A stretch of 64,000 nucleotides of DNA from NCBI RefSeq assembly GCF_009730915.1, contig NC_052486.1, forward strand, positions 17,885,589-17,949,588. The letters are read 5' to 3'. Source of the stretch: Dioscorea cayenensis subsp. rotundata. Taxonomy: Eukaryota > Streptophyta > Magnoliopsida > Dioscoreales > Dioscoreaceae. A program made the translations under genes and the position numbers. Each line of letters begins with the position of its first letter. Positions within the stretch are counted from its first letter, which is position 1. Positions 35,760-49,212 of the stretch are shown piece after piece. A model generated the notes under the pieces. It saw only the letters and a program-made list of their open reading frames with translations. It was not told the DNA's origin and did no database searches.

Positions 35760-36705
35760 CACCATGTCTTTTGTTTAGAGCATTCATTTTGGGGAGGATT
35801 CGAGGTAAAGTCATTGGTATTTATGAAATTTACTCCACATGCAAATCTCTAACTACTCTATAACGAGGGGGCATTTCTTGCTTATTTATAAAAACAAAAA
35901 AAAAAATTATACACACCTCTTTAGTTCACTAAAAAAATTAAACAAATCACTTTAGTCCATTTTTTTTTAAAAAAAATTAGAGTTAGAGGTTATTAGATTT
36001 TATTTCTCCCTCCATCTACTCGTCTATCACAAATCCATGTTCCAATTTATTTATTATTTTTTTACGTCAACAAAGCATTTGTTTTTTTTTTCTCTAAAAT
36101 TCTTTGATTCCACATTTAATTCTCTATATTCCATTGTAGCAATATCATCCATTGTAAATCTATATTCCAGTTTATTTGTCATTTTTTAACATCATCAATT
36201 ATTTATTACTTTCTGGTCCTTTTTAGTTATTCATTTTCACTAACTCACATGGATTAACAAAGTAGGTTAAAGTTAGTTGAAAATCTATAATTTATTAAAA
36301 AAAATATATTTACTTTCCAAGTTTATCCTTATTTAAAATATGATTTAATAAAATATATAGCTTGTATGATTTATTGGAAGTTATAGAATTTACATTAAAT
36401 ATAAAAGGTAAATTTTAAAAAAATAATGTTTAATACTTCATAAATTTAATTAAATAAAAATGACAAAAAAAATCTAAAATGAGACCAACAAAAAAGATCG
36501 TAAGGAATATTTATTTTCTGAAATTACTCTTTTGACCCCACATTCAATTATGATATTGGTTGTAGCAATAAATGAACGAGATAATTTTGGAAGTTCACAT
36601 GAGAGTCAAATGCCTTAATCGCTAAGTCATGCCATATGAGTTTCTTCGTCCATTTCCAATCAACTACTTTTCATTCGATTTTTAAATATTAAGGTTGTCA
36701 TTAAA
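35760..36705. other. AT-rich intergenic, no gene seen
   Basis: Only short random ORFs are present. Confidence 0.4.
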
Positions 36706-36709
36706 GGGG

Positions 36710-37366
36710 TGTTTGGATCATGGATTGAATGCTTAGGAATGTGAATCCTATTCCTAAGCCTTTGTTTGATAATCAGGATAGACATAGGTTACCCCCATGC
36801 ATGGGCAAAGGATTGCTCTTTGGAGAGGCATCCTATTCCACCCAAAAATAAAGAAAAGTATTCCTAAGCCATAAAATTACTATTATACCCCTAATAGGTT
36901 ATTTTCTATTAATTAAATGTATTAAATAATTTAAATAATATAATTACATGTTTACATATTTAATTTTAATTATTAAATAATTCAATTAAATTATTTTGAG
37001 AAATTAAAATTAAAATAAATAAATAAAATTAACTTAATTAAATGTATTTCATGATATTAACTAATTTTATAATTATATAATAGTTAAATAAACTATTAAC
37101 ATTAATTATATAATTATAATATATTGAAATATGTATTTATATTATAAAAAATTAATAATAAATAATGTTAAATATATATTATTAAACATAATCCATTATC
37201 TTATATAATATCATACCAGTATTGATATAATTTTACTACATCCTACATTTTTATTTTTCTATTCTCAATCCTATTCCCTCAAACCAAACACATTATCTCC
37301 ATTCCCCTTATTCAAATTCTCATTCTCTCTATTCTCATTCCTATTCTGCATTCCAAATGGGTCCTA
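36710..37366. mobile_element. probable MITE, about 650 bp
   Basis: The left end, gggtgtttggatcatggatt, is answered at the right by ccaaatgggtcc, preceded by several attctcattcctattc phrases complementary to the ggaatgtgaatcctattcc region on the left. The core is very AT-rich and non-coding. A clear TSD was not found, so family and exact limits are uncertain. Confidence 0.5.
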
Positions 37367-37856
37367 AGTTTTAAAAGTTTTAAAAATTATGAAAAAACAT
37401 TTTTATCTTTATTAGAGTTATTTACTACCGTCCCATTAATGCATGAATATCTCTTTAAACAAGAAGAAGGACAAAATCGAAAAACAAGATAATTAATATT
37501 TATAGAAATTTTATAAGTGACAAATAATTTTAAAAAAAAGTTTTTAAATGGTTTTCTAATAAAGTTGTGGTTTATTACTTTTATATATTATGACAGTTAA
37601 TATGAATGTAGGAAGTATAATATATCTTATTTAGTTACGTTTCCAAAATTTTCAATTATATATGTGTAAAATATTTTTAATATTTTAATATATAAGATAT
37701 TATGACAATATGTAACGGCGTGAACACAGGTTTTATTGCTTGGTGTGGGACCTTGTTTATATGGGAATTTGGGTTCATTGGCTTTGACCTATCTCTGGCA
37801 GTCGGTTTGTGCTGGGGCAGTTCCAATGCATGTGACTCTTGTTATATTTTCTTTCA

Positions 37857-38162
37857 TGGTGTAATATCTAAATTGCTACCTCTACTTTTCTCTCTTTTTT
37901 TTTTGGTCTTTCTATTTAGAAATATTCCCAACTAGTCCCTTTATTTTTGAAAGTGTGCTTACTTAGTCATTCTACGCTTGAAAATAACCCAATTAGTCTT
38001 TATATTTTCAAGAGTAGAGGAGTTAGATGAAAAGAGACTAAGAGTAGAGGAACCAAGTGGGTCCACTTTTAAGAGTAGAGGGACTAGTTGGGAGTATTTT
38101 TAAGTAGAGGGACTAAAAGAAAAAAAAGAAAAAAATAGAGGGACCAATTTGAATATTATACA
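37857..38162. mobile_element. MULE-type MITE, second copy
   Basis: It shows the same order of tagtccct, gcttactta, agagtagaggga and gggaccaatt blocks as 19568-19864. The 9-bp flanks are tttctttca (37848-37856) and tttcattca (38163-38171), one mismatch. The inverted ends are more decayed than in the first copy. Confidence 0.72.
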
Positions 38163-38284
38163 TTTCATTCACTTACCTTTATTAGTGTAGATGCTTATAG
38201 CATGCCCGGTGCTTACCATGGTTTGCCTTTCACAAGTGGTCTATTGATAACTAGATTTCTATTAAAATCTTTCATAAATTATGA

Positions 38285-38382
38285 AAGTTTGAATCGTTGA
38301 AGGTATATTTTTAGGAGTGTGGGTAGTAGTTATGCGTGAGTAGTCCCAGCACCTATAAATATACCTTCAACGATTCAAACTT
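38285..38382. repeat. perfect 26-bp inverted repeat (hairpin)
   Basis: Arm 38285-38310 (core gtttgaatcgttgaaggtat) is the exact reverse complement of 38357-38382, around a 46-nt loop. With a small bulge the pairing extends to about 38272 and 38395. No ORF or known element explains it. Confidence 0.85.
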
Positions 38383-39116
38383 ATGCATAATTCTGCCTTT
38401 TCTAGCGACCTAGCTGTTCATCTTGGCATAAAAAAAATGATTTGCCTTTCCCTTATCAACAAATTGCAGAAGCTTTTGGTTAATACTAAAAAAATTACTA
38501 TTTTTATCACCTTTTGTATAATTTAATCAATTTTTATTTACTAATGACTATAATTAGATTATATATATATTTGTTGTCCATATGGTACACATTGTCACAA
38601 AATTATATATACATAAAGAATAAATAGCAATATATATATATATATATATGACAGTGTGATAAGCCACTGCCACATATCCTTCATTATCAATCATGTTTTG
38701 GAAATTTTTTTTTAAAACTTTTATTTAAAAGTTAATCACAAGAAAACCAAAATGGTGTATCCCATTTTTTAATAGAGACAAAGTATCATGTTGTGGCTAT
38801 TACAACTTAAATTAAGACATGATTTGTCACAACATTTTAGAGAGGCAGAATCACAGTCATGCATTCTACTCCTGCTTTCACTTGATTGTTGAATAACCTT
38901 GAACTTTTTTTCTTGATCTCCTCAACCAGATTAATGCAATCAGACTACCTGATGATGAACGAGTTGACGATGATGATGATGGCTTAAATTTTTTACATTG
39001 CCATTCTATGGCCTCTAAAAAACTGCTAAAAACTATTTGTTTTGCCTTAAGCTCTATCAGAACTTTACAGGTCAAAAACCAAATCTTCATAAATCTGCTA
39101 TTTTTCTACCCTCTTA

Positions 39117-42100
39117 GGTGTTGTTTGGTTGTCTGTAATTTAACTTACATGTAAGTTCATTTATAGTGTAAGTGAAAATACTATATTTTAAATTACATCA
39201 CTGTTGTTTGGTTTGATGTAATTAGAAATGTTGTAACTACTTTTTGTTTATTTGTTTGGTTTGATGTAAATGAAAGGGTATAGTCACCATGTAAGTGGGA
39301 TGATGAGATTACCCCCATTATCTATTATAGCACCTAATTATCAACCACCCCTTATTAATATTAATTTAAACTAATTAATAAATTGTATTACTAATTATTC
39401 AAATTAAAAATATTATTTATTTTTATTAATCATTAAAACAAATCTTTTTAAATTTAAATAATGAATAAATCTTTTTTAATTTAAATAATGAATAATATAT
39501 TTTATACCCATTATTAAATTAAAATAAATAAATTATAATAAAACATCTAGATTCATTCAAATAAAACATTCAGCAATTATTATTGATTTTGTTACCACAT
39601 ATATTAGTACTATTTAACATTACTACATTCATTCAAATAAAAGACTCAACAGTCACTACTAATATTCATCCAAGATATAATGCTATCCAAAATACAACAT
39701 TTAACATTCATAGTTCAACATGACATTTCTAACCAAAAAGAAAGTAACATGATACTTGTCCAAACATCAAATTAGATTACAAAATCACACTTGTCCAAAC
39801 ATCACATTGTCCAAACAAGAAACATACAACATCACACTTGTCCAAACAAGAAACAAAAAAAAAATACAACATCACACTTGTCCAAACAAGAAAAGCAAAT
39901 TACCACATTGTTAGAAAAAAAAGAAGTTATATAACTAACATAAGTTTCATTACATGATTTCATGAAAAGGAAGACAAAAATATAATTTTTTAAAAAAAAA
40001 CCTACAACATAAAACATTTTTCATATGTTACTCCACATATCATTCATGATTGCTTCTCGAATGGCTAGCCATTCTCTATCTTCTTCTCGCACTTGAGAAT
40101 GTGTTCTCACCTCCCATACATTTGGTTCCCATTCTTCAAGGTTTGGTATATAAATCTCTTTACCTATTCGTAAAATATAATTATGTAGAACACAATAAGA
40201 GATGACAATATCAACTTGAGTGTCAAAAGGGAAAAATGGTCTTGATGTTAAAATTTTGAAACGATTTTTCAAAGCTCCAAAAGCTCGTTCCACTGAAGTG
40301 TGTAAAGAAGAATGTCTATAATTGAATAATTCTTGTGTTTGATGGTGTACTTGCACTAAATTCCTTGAGATGGTATCAAACGCCACGAAATTGTGAAATA
40401 AAACCCGGCCTTCTAGAGTACCCGGCGTCTACGAGATAATATTTCCCTATAAGACAATAGTCACAAGGTTTTACTTCATTGCACTAAATTAGATACTTTA
40501 ATTTTTTACAAAATGATATAATACCTTCAGGTACTACAAGTCCATCATCTCTTTCCAAAGCATTCCGAAGGACAAGTGCATCATGTGCGGAACCCTCCCA
40601 ACCAGCTAATACATATGTAAATTTTAATTCAAAATCAACCGCAGCTAATACATTTTGAGTGAAATAGGGTTTTCTTCCACGAAAATGGGCTACAATATCA
40701 TGCGGAACCGATGCATGAATATGTGTACCGTCAAGTGTTCCAATATAATCCTATATAATGAACAAATTAGTTAATAATATTACCTAATGTTTGATTCCTA
40801 GGAATCTAACTATAATTAATCATCTAATATTTACCTTAAAATATGGCATGAATCTTCGATCTTGTGTGATGAGTGGACTAGTGGTTGTGCTAGGTTGTTG
40901 AATTAGTTCACCTCGAAGTTCTCTGATATCATATAAAACATGATTGAAATATCGGCTAACAGTTTCTTCAGAGCGTAGAAAATTAACTCCAATAACTCTA
41001 TTCCTCACATTATGCCCGACAATATGAAGAAACATAGCTACTTGTTCTTCAACACTTACATGTAAAGTGTTGTATAATAGTCCTTTTGCTTTCAGAGTAT
41101 CACATAATCCAAAAAATGATGCCCTATTCATCCTCAACATAGATATACTAATCTCATCCGATCCATGTAAAATTCTTGCGATATAATTTGTGCGTTGCTC
41201 ATCCCTATTATAATAAGGATCCAATGGTAAATGATGTCCTCTTCTTTGCTTATACAACATTGAAGCAAAAATAGTGATAAACAAGACTGTTACTACTGCG
41301 GCATGTACACTCTCACAATTTGAATCCATCTACAAGCCATATGATATTTATTATTAAGCAAAAAAAAAAAACCATTCATTAAATAAAATAGAAATATCTT
41401 GATTACTAATGATTATGCTCAAACATGCACACCAACAACACAATATTGAAAATATTTCACAATATAACTATACATCAAAACCAGAAACATCTCAAAAAGA
41501 GCAATATCTTGATTTGGGAATAGCAATGTATAGCAATGTATTGTCAATTTACCAAAAAAAAAATCCCAAATAATGTTGTCCTAAACAGAATTTGGGAAAA
41601 GAATCATGCTTTATCAAACTAGCCAATTAGCTCTCTTTTGACTACAACAATATTTGCTCAGTAAATTAGAAAGTAAAAAGAAATTTACTTTTGCTGTCAT
41701 GTAAAATGGCAAGGAATTTGGACTTAGGGCTTTATATGCAATTAATGTGATATTGTGGTATTGGATTGGACAAACTCTAATGCAATTCAAATGATCCAAG
41801 TTCCATTTTTGAAATTGACCATGAGTATTAAACAAAGCTCCAACTCCATATTATTTAAAAACAAGAGACACCATCGACCTGCATGTATAGTAGCCTCAAA
41901 GAAAGCTAAAATAATACAAAGATGTCAAAGAGCACAGTTTTTCTTCTCTAAAATAAAAAACAAGAAGTAAAAACAACCACATAGCAATAAAAGGCATGAA
42001 CTTTCAACTATGAAAAGCCAAAAAAAAAAAATTGTCACACAAGTCTTCACCTCAAAATCCAATTTTAATTAACGAAAAAAATGAAAGATCTGAAAACCTA

Positions 42101-42671
42101 TGATGCATTAAAAGAAAAAAAAAAGCCCAAAATTCTTCAGATTCGCACACTTACCAATAGTTTGCACAGGAATTAGGAAAAGGACGGTTAACAAGAGGGT
42201 CAGATCCAAGAATTCTAGGGTTTTTGAGGGGATCAAGAAATTGCTAGCTGGTGGATTGTAGCCTTGTAAGCTCTTGGCATTGCAAAGGAGGGAATAATGG
42301 ACCTGTAGCTCGTGCAGCTCGCCGCCGACTTTTGTGGTTAGGAAAGTCCAGAGATCTGTGCAGCTTATGTTTCTGACTCTCCGATCAGCTCACCGGAGAA
42401 GGACGAATGAAACCTATCAGTGGTAAAGAGAAACAAAGGGGGCTTACAAAGAAAGAAGATGAGAAAGAGGAGAGGTGAGTGTAAGCTTGAGTTTCTCTGT
42501 ATTTTGTTTTACAGTCATTTTGGTTATAAGTTGAAATACATTAAAATGATGGGATGAAGTAATTTGTTTTACATGTAACTAGTAACTTACAGTAAACCAA
42601 ACACCTACTTACATGTAAAATGATTTACTTTATAGACACTTATACCTACTTACTGCTAACCAAACAACACA
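39117..42671 (-). mobile_element. PIF/Harbinger transposon, 3.56 kb, nested in a LINE
   Basis: The ends, ggtgttgtttggttg and (right end, reversed) tgtgttgtttggttag, form the terminal inverted repeat. The 3-bp TSD TTA (39114-39116 and 42672-42674) is the PIF/Harbinger signature. Inside is one transposase gene on the minus strand. The second, Myb-like ORF usual for autonomous PIF elements was not found. The insertion splits the RT of the surrounding LINE, so it is younger than that LINE. Confidence 0.9.
40021..41329 (-). pseudogene. Harbinger (HARBI1-like) transposase, lightly broken
   Basis: This DDE nuclease would cut and paste the element. Three exons: 40835-41329 (from MDSNCESVHAAVV), 40525-40750 and 40021-40446. 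The catalytic acids are visible: TLDGTHIHA (first Asp), VDAGY (second Asp) and VERAFGALKNRF (Glu). The conserved GWEGSAHDALVL precedes the second Asp. Exon 3 has a TGA where RYHLKEF normally reads Arg, and a frameshift about 35 bases later. Apart from these two lesions the gene is intact, suggesting recent inactivation. Confidence 0.88.
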
Positions 42672-44528
42672 TTAGTGTAATAGACATGTTGCCAAAACAA
42701 TTTCTAAGATCATTGGTATCAAGATAGGTCAATTCCCTTTTCACCTACCTGGGAGCTCTTACCTCTTCAAGGAAAATTTTGGTCAATCAGCTTAATTTTC
42801 ATCCCAACAAAGTTAAGTCAATTATCCATTCTTGGAATCATTCTAATATTTTTTTAGCTAGTCGTGTTGTTCTGCTCAATAGTACAATCTTTCTCATTCC
42901 TAATTATCTTCTTTCTGTTATGAATCTCCCCAATACTATTCTGGATGGCATTTCTAAATTTGCTCGCGAATTTTTCTAGAGTTGAGGCAGCAATTGTAGT
43001 GGCTTTTCACTTGATTGGTTGAACTCTTACTACTCTTAATAAATCTGAGGAAGGCATAGGAATCAGGAATCTCAGAATTGTCAAGCATGCTCTTATGGCT
43101 AAAAACCTTTTTTGCAATTCTTAATTCTGAAAACAAAATTTGGGTGGATATTTTTAAAGATAAATACATAGATTGGCACCCTTGGAAACTGGTTAAACCT
43201 CACATCTCTTCTTGGTTTTTTAAATCTATTTCAAATTTTGCAAATTTTCTTAAATTTGAGCTTAGAATTATCTCTACCAATCCAGAAAGTTTGGACCTGA
43301 TGAGTGATCCTTGCCTTTTGGTTATTCCTATCAATCATAAGCCAACTTATCTCAACATGGACATCCCCTTTGACGACATTCGTTTCTGAAATCTTCTGGT
43401 TGATAATGGCTTCCATTACCCTTCTATGGTAAACTTGTTTGGAAATCATTTGGATTTAGATTGGATCAATAACATCAAGATTGATAATTTTGCAAACAAC
43501 TTCTGGGTCTAGGCCTCTCCTAAGCATAAAGCATCCATTTCTGCAACTATCTACGATCATTTCAACTTAAAGGATAAGCATTCTGATTCCTGGAATGCTT
43601 GGAGCTCAATCTGAAAGCTTAATGTCTTGCCTCGAGTTAAAACCTTTATCTGGAAACTTGCTCTGGGCAAGATAACCACAAGGGTACTTCTTTATAGCTT
43701 GAAGATTGGTCCTTTTACTTAGTGCCTTTTTTGTAATTTGGAGGAGGAAACTTCAAAGCATCTTATATGGACTTGCATCAAACTAAGACATTGTTGGATA
43801 AACAATTTTTCTCTGCTTTGCATGTTGCCAAACGATTTTCATATCCCTCTCTCTGGAAATTGGCTATCTTATAATTTTAATTGGAGAACTGGAAATTCCT
43901 TGGCTAAAGCAATCATTGCTTCTGTTGCTTGGCTCATTTGAAAAGAAAAACCTTATTTTCAAGAACATCAAGCTCAGACTTGACTCTATTGTCAGCAAAG
44001 CCATTAACCTCTCTTCAGACCTCTTCAAGGCTTCAGGAATATCTTACATGGAGTGTTTTAAAACTTCAAATCATTTAAACTCTATTTTTGTTTACATCGA
44101 TGCCTCTCGGCACCTAAACTCATCTGGCTCTGGAATTGGTTTTATTATAATTGCTAATCCCGGATTTGTCTTGCTTGCAGGATCAATGAGAGCCAAACAC
44201 TCTTCTCCAATTACAGCCAAAATTGATGCCATAACTCAAGCTCTTACAGTTTGCAAAGATAGAAGTTGGACCCCAAATAAAGTTTAATGTGACTGCCCTG
44301 GCGTTGCTCAATTGCTTAGTAATCCTCATCCATGTATTGCCTGGCGTTCTTGCTTTGTAACTTCGTCTCTAAAGCAGTTGATCCAAGATTTTCCCAATAT
44401 TTCAATCACTACGATCTCAAGAGATGAAAACAATCTAATTGAAGAATTAGCTGTTCGTGGAAGACTTAATCCTTTATTTCCTTTGTAGCTCTTGTTTTCT
44501 TTTAGCTTTTGCTCTCCTTCTCAAAAAA

Positions 44529-44532
<4 letters not shown>

Positions 44533-44600
<68 letters not shown>
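44533..44600. repeat. (TA)n microsatellite at LINE tail
   Basis: About 34 TA units directly after the A run that ends the LINE at about 44530. Confidence 0.95.
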
Positions 44601-44603
<3 letters not shown>

Positions 44604-44853
44604 TGATACATTCCTCAGAAAAATTACTCATACATCAATGACCCAAAAGTATGAGGTTAATGTTAAGAAGAAATTCACAAGTACAGATGATTTACAATAA
44701 AAATAAAATTCAAATAAAATATACTATATTTATGAAACCATCTTGAATTCTCATAACAGAGTAAATGGTAAAAATGCTAACATCTGGTCGATGACTATGT
44801 TTTTTTAAAAAATAATATTTTATTCTTCTTGCAAATTAAAATCAATCTCCAAT

Positions 44854-44884
<31 letters not shown>

Positions 44885-45518
44885 ATATGATCTGGAACAC
44901 TCGATTCAATTTATAAGATTGAATGCGCCATCACCACTCTACACATCACAAAAGGGACTCATAGTAATAATGCCTTTAACCATTTGAATTAAGTGGATTT
45001 GACTCAAATTTTATGGAGGCAGTGGAGAGTTCAACTTTTTTTAATAATTGAAATTAAAAAAAGTATGCGTGAAAAATAGGTTGTTCATGTGGGGAAAAAA
45101 TTGAGATATTAATATCAAGTTATATCAGATAAAATAATGATCCACTTTTTAATTAATAAATTATATAAAATTTTTTTTTATTGTTATGGAGATGTACCAG
45201 TTGATTTAAAACAGAATTCCCACAAAGGACTGAGAAATAAATTATAATTTAAAAGATTGGAATTCAAAATTTTCAATTACAAACAATGGTAGTTAATAGT
45301 GGGCTGAAAAGGATTTGTTAGCATTGTTTTTATATTTTTCTTTTCTTAAATTGCCCATTAATATTCGCAACTATTATCAAACAAATAAATCACGGCCGTT
45401 GATTCTTCTTTCCACTCTGCTTCCGGGAATTCGTTCCGTAAGTCTGGAACTGAGAACTCGAGAAACGGATCCAAGGTCGGAAGCAAAGCTTGGAACATTT
45501 TTCTCCATAGATCCAGCA
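44601..45518. other. intergenic and GPP promoter region
   Basis: AT-rich DNA with a second short (TA)n at about 44860-44882. The last 130 bp are more GC-rich and probably form the 5' leader of the gene at 45519. No clear TATA box was chosen. Confidence 0.4.
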
Positions 45519-47873
45519 ATGGCGGAAGACAAGGTTCCGGAGATCTCTCCTCCGACGATCAGAGCTCATATCACCCATGTTATCTTCGATATGGATGGGC
45601 TTCTCCTCGGTGACTTCTTCTATCTTTTCCATTCAATTAGCTTTTGTTGATTCATGGCATGATGTTTGGCTCAAATTTTACGGGAAAAAAATTTTGACAT
45701 TAAAGGATTGATTTTGTTGGGATTTTGATTGAATTTAAGGTGGAATTAAACCTAAATGGGAGCTTTGGAGGATTTTAATAATTTATTTTTCTTTCTTCTG
45801 ATTTGTATTGATTTAATTCACTAGCTCGTCTTTCCATTTTGTTAGTTTTTAGCTTGATGAATTATTGGATGGAGATAAAAGGATTGCGATAAACTTGATT
45901 AGTGCTTTATCTACTTTTTTTCAAAAGCTTGATTAGTGATTTTGGAGAGAACAAGGAATGAGATTTTGTTTTTTGTTAGTGAGCTCAAATTTAAAGGAAT
46001 AGCGATGCATTTGGTTATTAAAAAGTGAGCTTGGGTAAATGCATTGGAGATTTTTGTGCTTTTATGTGGACTTTGGTATGGTTTTGGTGCATTCATGAGG
46101 TTTCTGCTCCTTTGTACTGCAAATTGGTGTTGAATGGAAGAAGGGATTTTTAATGGATGCCCTGAAATTTGTGTGCAGACACTGAGAAGTTCTACACTGA
46201 GGTCCAGGAGAATATCCTGGCAAGATTCGGGAAGACTTTTGACTGGTCTCTTAAGGCAAAGATGATGGGGAAGAAGGCGATTGAGTCGGCCCGGGTGTTC
46301 GTGGAGGAGATGGGCCTTACGGAGTTTTTGACACCAGAAGGGTTCCTTGAGGAGAGGGAGGCGATGTTGCAAGAGCTTTTCCCCACCGCAGAGATCATGC
46401 CGGGTAAGCATTGGCATTGCAGTCAAACTTTTGTTCCAGTGTATATAAGACAGCTATAGATGGTTCTCTTGTCTTTATCAAGAATTGGACAAGAAAAGAA
46501 TTCCTGAATCTCAGTGCTTCTAACCGATAATTAAAACTTTTAGGCACATCTACTTGCTGCAAATTAAATGATATATAGTTGTTTGTAGGAAGTGTATGCT
46601 AGAGGAGGCATTGGTGAAATCCCTCTACTGACAAGTATATGGCAACATACCTTCATATGCTTGTTGTTCTCGGCTGTTGTTTCTCACGATGATAAATTCC
46701 TAAAATTGTCGGGTATCTAATTGGTGCTTCTGTTCCTGATGTGCATATAGAAATGGTCACTCATGTCATGTGGTCAGAAATTGGAATAAAAAAATATTTA
46801 ATGGAAGGCAAATCAGTTCAATTAGCTTAGTTGAGAAACTTATTCATATTAATGCTCATTCTTTCACTAGATTGCCGAGGCAACACTATCTTTGAGGATA
46901 ATCTGTTAAGTTCTTATCTGGAACTTTGGTCTTGATCTTTTCATGATAAAGACCTCCATTGCATCGAGAATAACATGCAGGCAACTCTCATATGCTTTGA
47001 ATTTCTTGAGCTTGATATATCAGATAGAGTTTATTTGCTTGATTACTAAGTTCTATGTATTTAGAAAATAAATATGATTAATAGTTCATGTCGTGATTGA
47101 AATTCTATTCCTATTACATTATGTAAAAACTATGAAAATTGTATTCATATTACAGGTGTCAAACGATTGATCAGTCACCTTCATACAAATGGAATACCAA
47201 TATGTGTGGCAACTGGGTAATACTCAAGTTCAGATGTCTTGAAATTTTGATATGATTGTGCATCCTTCTGCTGATACTTTGTAATTAAGACATCAGTTTT
47301 CATGGATTGGTTTCACAGGTCCCATACACCACATTTCAAACTGAAGACTCAAAACCATAGTGAAATTTTCTCTATAATGCATCATGTGGTTACTGGCGAT
47401 GATCCTGATGTGAAGAAAGGCAAGCCATCTCCTGATGTATTCCTTGCTGCAGCTAGAAGATTTGAGGTCACGATTTAAATCCTACGTTCTTAATAATAAT
47501 TTGTCTAATTTATTCAGTCCCAATCTTTATTTGTTCATATAATTCCTGCAACCAGGGTACTGTTGATCCACGCAATGTTTTAGTTTTTGAAGATGCACCA
47601 TCAGGAGTTGCTGCAGCTAAGAATGCAGGAATGTAAGTAGATACTATCCATTTCTTCCTTGCATCTACATTATCAATAATTATACATATTGCTGTGCTAA
47701 AACTTGTCAGTTGTGATAATTCTGAAAATTTTTCACTGTCCTCTACTTATAACAGGTCAGTAGTCATGGTCCCGGATTCAAGATTGGATGCTTCTCATCA
47801 CAAAGAAGCTGATCAGGTTCTCAGTTCTCTGCTGGACTTTTCACCGATTGAATGGGACCTTCCTCCCTTCTGA
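45519..47873 (+). CDS. GPP2: glycerol-3-phosphatase, HAD superfamily
   Basis: The enzyme hydrolyses glycerol-3-phosphate to glycerol and phosphate. Six exons join to 239 aa with consistent phases: 45519-45609, 46179-46403, 47156-47216, 47319-47466, 47556-47632 and 47756-47873 (720 bp with stop). The HAD motif I is THVIFDMDGLLLD, with the last Asp codon split by intron 1. The cap domain begins TEKFYTEVQE. Motif II is ICVATGSHT, motif III the Lys in KKGKPSPDVFLAAARRF, and motif IV VLVFEDAPSGVAAAKNAGM. It ends EWDLPPF, as plant GPP proteins nearly do, and lacks the riboflavin kinase domain of FMN hydrolase fusions. It looks intact and functional. The start is the first ATG giving the usual short N-terminus (MAEDKVPEISPP); no transit peptide is obvious. 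Confidence 0.93.
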
Positions 47874-49205
47874 TATGACTTAGCATGTTTCATCCAATTC
47901 ATTCTTGCTGCCACTGCTGCTACAGAATTTGTTAAGTTGCAGCAATTTATTATTATCATTATCATTTTTATTACATGAGAATTGAATCTTTATTCATGGT
48001 TCTAGTTTTTGCAGTCATTCTATCACTCAAGTGGAGACTTGGTATTTGCCCTGTGTCAAAGTATCTTTTTAATTCTTTCTTTCGTTACATGAGGTTGTTA
48101 CTGAGGTGGGCCGCCATTTGCTCACAAGCAACCGAATTTAAATGGGCCTGGCAATTCTTGGTGGTGGATTTAACTTGCCATCAGTTAAGTAATTGTGTAA
48201 AAATGTTTAATAGAAAACACAACCAGGTTTGTTTTAAGCTTTATAGGATAGTATGAATAAAATGGATCTTTATAAGACTCAAATGTGATAGCAAAGTGTA
48301 GTTTGGAGTTTCTAGGACATCATACTAACTTAGGCGATCATGATGGGAGGACAGTTTAGCATGGAGTTTGTCTAAGCGGTGTGCTTTTACTCACTTTTTT
48401 CTGTGGGAAATTCAGTGTTATTTGTTTTGTTTTTTTTGGTTTCTTCTTTCCATGTTGTTGTATTTTTGCTCTGTTGTATTTGTAGTTTGTCAGCCTCCAT
48501 TTTTAATGGATTGCTTTATTATACTTTCTTTTGGAATTGTGTTGTATAATTAGAGTACGAAATATGGTTTATGCATAAAAAAAAAGAAAAAAAGGGTTTA
48601 TTTATTACGGAATTTATATTTGACATGTTGTTAGCCCTATTTCTAATTCTTATTTTTAACTTATAATAAATTTATAATAATTGGTATTATTAATTGAAAA
48701 GCTAATGGGTTTAAATTTCAATTAGTCAAGTTAGGTGGCTCAAATTATGACATGGGAAATATGACTTTATCAAAACATGGGAAATATGACCCTAAATTCG
48801 GTCATAAGTTTGTGCCAGCTTTCCACCCACGAAAAGAAGTGCAATATGGCCATAAAAAAGGAAGGCATTTATCATGATTTGATTTTTGATTTTTGATATC
48901 TGAATATTTCCACAGACTCCCTCCATGATTTATAAGATGAATTTGTCTTAAAAAGCTTAAAACATTTTTTTTTTTAATTATAAGCATGACATATAACTTT
49001 TTTTAATCATAACTATAATTGTCACAAAATTTTAAAGATTAAAGATATTATTTAATTTTAATGAATGAAGTAATAATTTTATGCTGTCCAGGTCAACCTT
49101 TATAAAGGTTGTTGTTAAAATTTTTAAATATATATATAATATTAAAATAAATAAAATATAAAACAACCCAATAACATAAATTTATAATTTTATTTAATTT
49201 TTTTT
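47874..49205. other. 3' flank of the GPP gene and AT-rich DNA
   Basis: The 3' untranslated region probably extends some hundred bases. Beyond that no gene is seen. Confidence 0.45.
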
Positions 49206-49212
49206 AAAGTAA

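Larger units (their letters stand above)
38880..44530 (+). mobile_element. decayed LINE of a second family, split by a Harbinger element
   Basis: The left piece (about 38880-39116) encodes the RT region before the insertion (MASKKLLKTICFALSSI, then NKSAIF). The right piece resumes at 42672 (HVAKTISKIIGIKIGQFPF, then a TYLG motif in a shifted frame). It continues through a zf-RVT-like CNLEEETSKHLIWTC (about 43730) to an RNase H-like domain (VYIDASRHLNSSGSGIGF, 44090-44480). The ORF end is a TAG at 44486-44488, followed by an A run and a TA microsatellite. There are many stops and frameshifts. The 5' limit is not visible. The RNase H domain distinguishes this family from the LINE at 1835-8685. 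Confidence 0.75.
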
